NCBI GenBank assembly: GCA_031296755.1
Contig: JAUMMZ010000013.1
Coordinates: forward strand, 1 to 53,041
Source of the DNA: Collinsella sp.
Lineage (GTDB): Bacteria; Actinomycetota; Coriobacteriia; Coriobacteriales; Coriobacteriaceae
Direction: 5' to 3'
DNA length: 53,041 bases
In this document: one piece after another, positions 51,141 through 53,041 of the stretch
Layout: every line of letters starts with the position of its first letter
Position numbering within the stretch: position 1 is the first letter of the stretch
Notes under the pieces: model-generated
Told to the model about the DNA's origin: nothing
Databases searched by the model: none
Seen by the model: the letters and a program-made list of their open reading frames with translations, nothing else
Made by a program: the position numbers and the translations under genes

Positions 51141-51169
51141 GGGACGGGCCTTTTGCCCGTCCCGTTTTT
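51141..51169 (+). terminator. Intrinsic terminator of the selenium cluster
   Basis: GGGACGGGC and GCCCGTCCC form a perfect nine-base-pair stem followed by GTTTTTG. No other clear terminator is seen inside the cluster from 39830 to here. Confidence 0.92.
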
Positions 51170-51192
51170 GTTTCGACCCGAAAGGTGTGCCT

Positions 51193-52551
51193 ATGGCCTC
51201 ATCCGCTCCGCGCGGCCTGCGCTCCGACCATGTCGTTACCGTCGGCATTGCGCTGTTCTCGATGCTCTTTGGCGCCGGTAACCTCATCATTCCGCCGTTG
51301 CTGGCACTTCAGGCCGGTACCGCCACGCCGCTTGCCATGGTTGGCTTTTTGATTGCCGCCATCGGCCTGCCCGTCATGGGATTTATCGCCGTGGCGCTTG
51401 CCGGCACGGCGCGTGAGCTTGCCGGCCGCGTACATCCCAAGTTTGGCGAGTTCTTTGTTGCGGCGGTCTACCTGGCCATCGGTCCGTGCTTGGCCATTCC
51501 GCGCACAAGCTCTACGGCGTTCGAAATGCTGGTGCCGTTGCTGCCCGAGGGCGTTTCGCTCGGCGCAGCACGTCTGGTGTTTGCCATCGGGTTCTTCGTC
51601 GTCGCGTTTGTGCTCACGCTGCGCCCGGGTGTCATCACGCGCGTGCTCGGCCGCATCACGGGCCCCGCGCTCATTGCGCTCATCGTGCTGGTCGTGGGTG
51701 CTGCCGTGATCTCGCCGCTGGGACCGGCTGCCGCGCCTCAGGCTCCCTACGATGCAGGTGCCGCTGTGCAGGGCTTTTTGACTGGTTATCAGACCATGGA
51801 CCTGCTTGCGTCGCTCGCCTTCGGCATCATCATCGCCGAGACCATCCACGAGTTGGGTGTTACCGATGACAAGCGCGTGGCCTTCGAGATTTCGCGTTCC
51901 GGTGTGATCGCCGGCGTGCTTATGGCCATCATCTACTGCGGCTTGGGCCTTGCCGGTATGCAGCTCGGCACCGTGATGCCTGACGCTACCAACGGCGCCG
52001 CCATCCTCGCCCGTTCGGCCTCCATGCATTTTGGGCTTGCCGGCACGGTCGTGGTCTTTGCGATCTTCTTCCTCGCCTGCATGAACGTGTGCATTGGCCT
52101 TATCAGCTGCTGCTCGCGCTACTTTTGCGAGACGTATGTGGTCGAAGGGGGAGCAGAGGCTTCCGAGGAGGTCATGCGCCGTCCCTTTGCGGTTCTCGCC
52201 TTTGTGTTCGCAGCGTTTTCGTGCGTGCTTTCCAACGTGGGCCTCGACGTGATCCTCATGTTCTCGGTGCCCATGCTCAACGCCTTGTATCCCGTTGCCA
52301 TTGTGCTGGTACTGATGGGTCTGGTGCATGGTTTTTGCGACGCGCATCCGCAGGTGTGGGTCTGGGTCGGCGGCGTGGTTGCTGTGCAGAGTGTGATCAC
52401 CTCGGTCCGCGATGCGTTCTTTGCGGGCGCATGGCTGCCGTTTGATGTGCTGCCTCTGGCGGACATTGGAGCCGCGTGGGCACCGGTTGCCGTTGTGGCG
52501 TTTGTGATCGGTCTGCTCCATAGTCGTTTTGTCGCACATTCGAGGAGCTAA
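51193..52551 (+). CDS. brnQ: Branched-chain amino acid transporter, LIVCS family
   Basis: The 452-residue membrane protein is a sodium- or proton-coupled importer of Leu, Ile and Val. The helix-1 ALFSMLFGAGNLIIPPLLAL, the PRTSSTAFEM loop and GYQTMDLLASLAFGIIIAETI are family landmarks; about twelve helices are visible. It follows the terminator of the selenium cluster, so it is probably unlinked. The start follows GAAAGG; GTG at 51187 is an alternative. Confidence 0.94.
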   Translation: MASSAPRGLRSDHVVTVGIALFSMLFGAGNLIIPPLLALQAGTATPLAMVGFLIAAIGLPVMGFIAVALAGTARELAGRVHPKFGEFFVAAVYLAIGPCLAIPRTSSTAFEMLVPLLPEGVSLGAARLVFAIGFFVVAFVLTLRPGVITRVLGRITGPALIALIVLVVGAAVISPLGPAAAPQAPYDAGAAVQGFLTGYQTMDLLASLAFGIIIAETIHELGVTDDKRVAFEISRSGVIAGVLMAIIYCGLGLAGMQLGTVMPDATNGAAILARSASMHFGLAGTVVVFAIFFLACMNVCIGLISCCSRYFCETYVVEGGAEASEEVMRRPFAVLAFVFAAFSCVLSNVGLDVILMFSVPMLNALYPVAIVLVLMGLVHGFCDAHPQVWVWVGGVVAVQSVITSVRDAFFAGAWLPFDVLPLADIGAAWAPVAVVAFVIGLLHSRFVAHSRS

Positions 52552-52642
52552 GGCATCAATGCTTGCACAGGCGGGGAGTCTACCCTATAATTTCCTTCGC
52601 TTTGGGACACGCAAGGTTTAGACCTTAGCTGCTCAACACCTT

Positions 52643-52719
52643 CGGGACGTGGCGCAGTTTGGTAGCGCGCCTGCTTTGGGAGCAGGATGTCGCAGGTTCA
52701 AATCCTGTCGTCCCGACCA
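52643..52719 (+). tRNA. tRNA-Pro (TGG anticodon)
   Basis: The 77-base cloverleaf has acceptor CGGGACG/CGTCCCG, anticodon loop with TGG between CTGCT and AGCAG arms, TTCAAAT T-loop and an encoded CCA end. Confidence 0.95.
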
Positions 52720-52725
52720 TATCTT

Positions 52726-52799
52726 GCGGGCGTAGTTCAATGGTAGAACCCCAGCCTTCCAAGCTGATGACGCGGGTTCGATTCCCGTCGCCCGCTCCA
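52726..52799 (+). tRNA. tRNA-Gly (TCC anticodon)
   Basis: The 74-base cloverleaf has acceptor GCGGGCG/CGCCCGC, anticodon TCC in the loop CTTCCAA, T-loop TTCGATT and an encoded CCA. It follows tRNA-Pro by six bases. Confidence 0.96.
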
Positions 52800-52811
52800 T
52801 AAGATAGTTTT

Positions 52812-52848
52812 AACGGCTTTGGCTCTATTTGGTGCCAGAGCCGTTTTC
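52812..52848 (+). terminator. Terminator after the tRNA pair
   Basis: AACGGCT..TGGC pairs with GCCA..AGCCGTT, followed by TTTTCAT. It could work in both directions. Confidence 0.75.
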
Positions 52849-52858
52849 ATAAGCGTGC

Positions 52859-52900
52859 CGGGCGACGGGAATCGAACCCGGCAGGGTGCGAAGCTGAGAA
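52859..52900 (-). pseudogene. Inverted tRNA-like 3' fragment
   Basis: Twenty-two bases (52859-52880) are the exact reverse complement of tRNA-Gly 52773-52794 (T-arm and acceptor strand). The fragment lacks a CCA end, has a mismatch in its T-stem, and is followed (minus-strand 5' side) by sequence that does not fold as the rest of a tRNA before the insertion sequence begins. It may be a tRNA gene broken by the insertion. Confidence 0.45.
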
Positions 52901-52907
52901 AAGGGGG

Positions 52908-53041
52908 TGCGGACAGAAAGTTGGACCGCGGGGCGGTCCGGACTGGAGGTTCGCATGTACAGCAGGGAGAAGGTCGAGCTCTTCCTCCTGGCGACGGAGG
53001 ACGGCATGGGGCCGACCGCCGCCGCGAAGTTCGCGGGGGTC
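52908..53041 (+). mobile_element. Left end of an insertion sequence
   Basis: TGCGGACAGAAAG marks the probable end. GGACCGC-GGG-GCGGTCC follows (52923-52939), a hairpin just upstream of the transposase start as used by insertion sequences to block invading transcripts. The rest lies beyond the window. Confidence 0.6.
52955..53041 (+). CDS. Transposase-like protein, N-terminal part (cut by window end)
   Basis: The 29 visible residues start with ATG at 52955 behind GGAGG. The sequence, with EKVELFLLATEDGMGPTAAAKFAGV, has the spacing of a helix-turn-helix DNA-binding N-terminus as in IS3-type OrfA proteins. The remainder is outside the window, so the family is provisional. Confidence 0.6.
   Translation, partial: MYSREKVELFLLATEDGMGPTAAAKFAGV

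Noticed and set aside
52859..52880. Attachment site of an integrative element at tRNA-Gly
   Set aside because: Integration at a tRNA 3' end creates a direct repeat; this copy is inverted, and no integrase is present.

Overview
The window looks like chromosomal DNA of a Collinsella-type gut anaerobe (Coriobacteriia, Actinomycetota). Inference rests on high G+C with strong third-position GC, an oxygen-sensitive enzyme repertoire (double-cubane-type reductases, Fe-S cysteine desulfidase, Sec-dependent SelD), and the mix of actinobacterial and clostridial-type genes. No sequence search was run.

Layout. 1-3000: tail of an unidentified gene, a nitroreductase and a pit-DUF47 phosphate-uptake pair (minus strand). 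3000-6500: small hypothetical, BI-1 membrane protein, a PARG-like macrodomain protein lacking a catalytic Glu, an SGNH hydrolase and a three-unit palindromic repeat array. 6500-9000: thiD and thiC with a TPP riboswitch. 9000-15000: membrane protein, yaaA, M18 aminopeptidase, polA. 15000-20000: HAD phosphatase, then argG and argH; argG is preceded by a short arginine-rich leader peptide and alternative hairpins (apparent attenuation), and an uncatalogued 56-codon ORF lies between argG and argH. 20000-25600: ndk, rpiB, cyuA-type cysteine desulfidase, HAD hydrolase, rpsA, a candidate minus-strand sRNA and the RNase P RNA. 25600-33800: YigZ, C_GCAxxG_C_C protein, MetY, MFS exporter, xpt, GGQ release-factor-like protein, lipid kinase, and a CLC antiporter with fluoride-type motifs.

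33987-51125 is the most interesting part. moeA, a mog/moaB-type gene and modABC (molybdate uptake and molybdenum insertion) are followed, behind a palindrome-covered promoter and a structured leader with its own 22-codon ORF, by an 11-gene co-directional cluster: double-cubane-type reductase A, peptide-type ABC binding protein and two permeases (no ATPase), reductase B, their ATP-dependent activase, a GT4 glycosyltransferase, a selenocysteine-containing SelD (in-frame TGA plus SECIS-like hairpin), YedF, DUF3343 and a cysteine desulfurase/selenocysteine-lyase-like enzyme. The last four are a recognised selenium-handling set; their coupling with a glycosyltransferase (whose 3' end overlaps selD), two double-cubane reductases and an importer suggests a pathway that makes, imports or reductively processes a selenium-containing small molecule. 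This is inference.

The window ends with brnQ, tRNA-Pro(TGG), tRNA-Gly(TCC), an inverted tRNA-like fragment and the left end of an insertion sequence. Intergenic spaces are unusually rich in long, nearly perfect inverted repeats.
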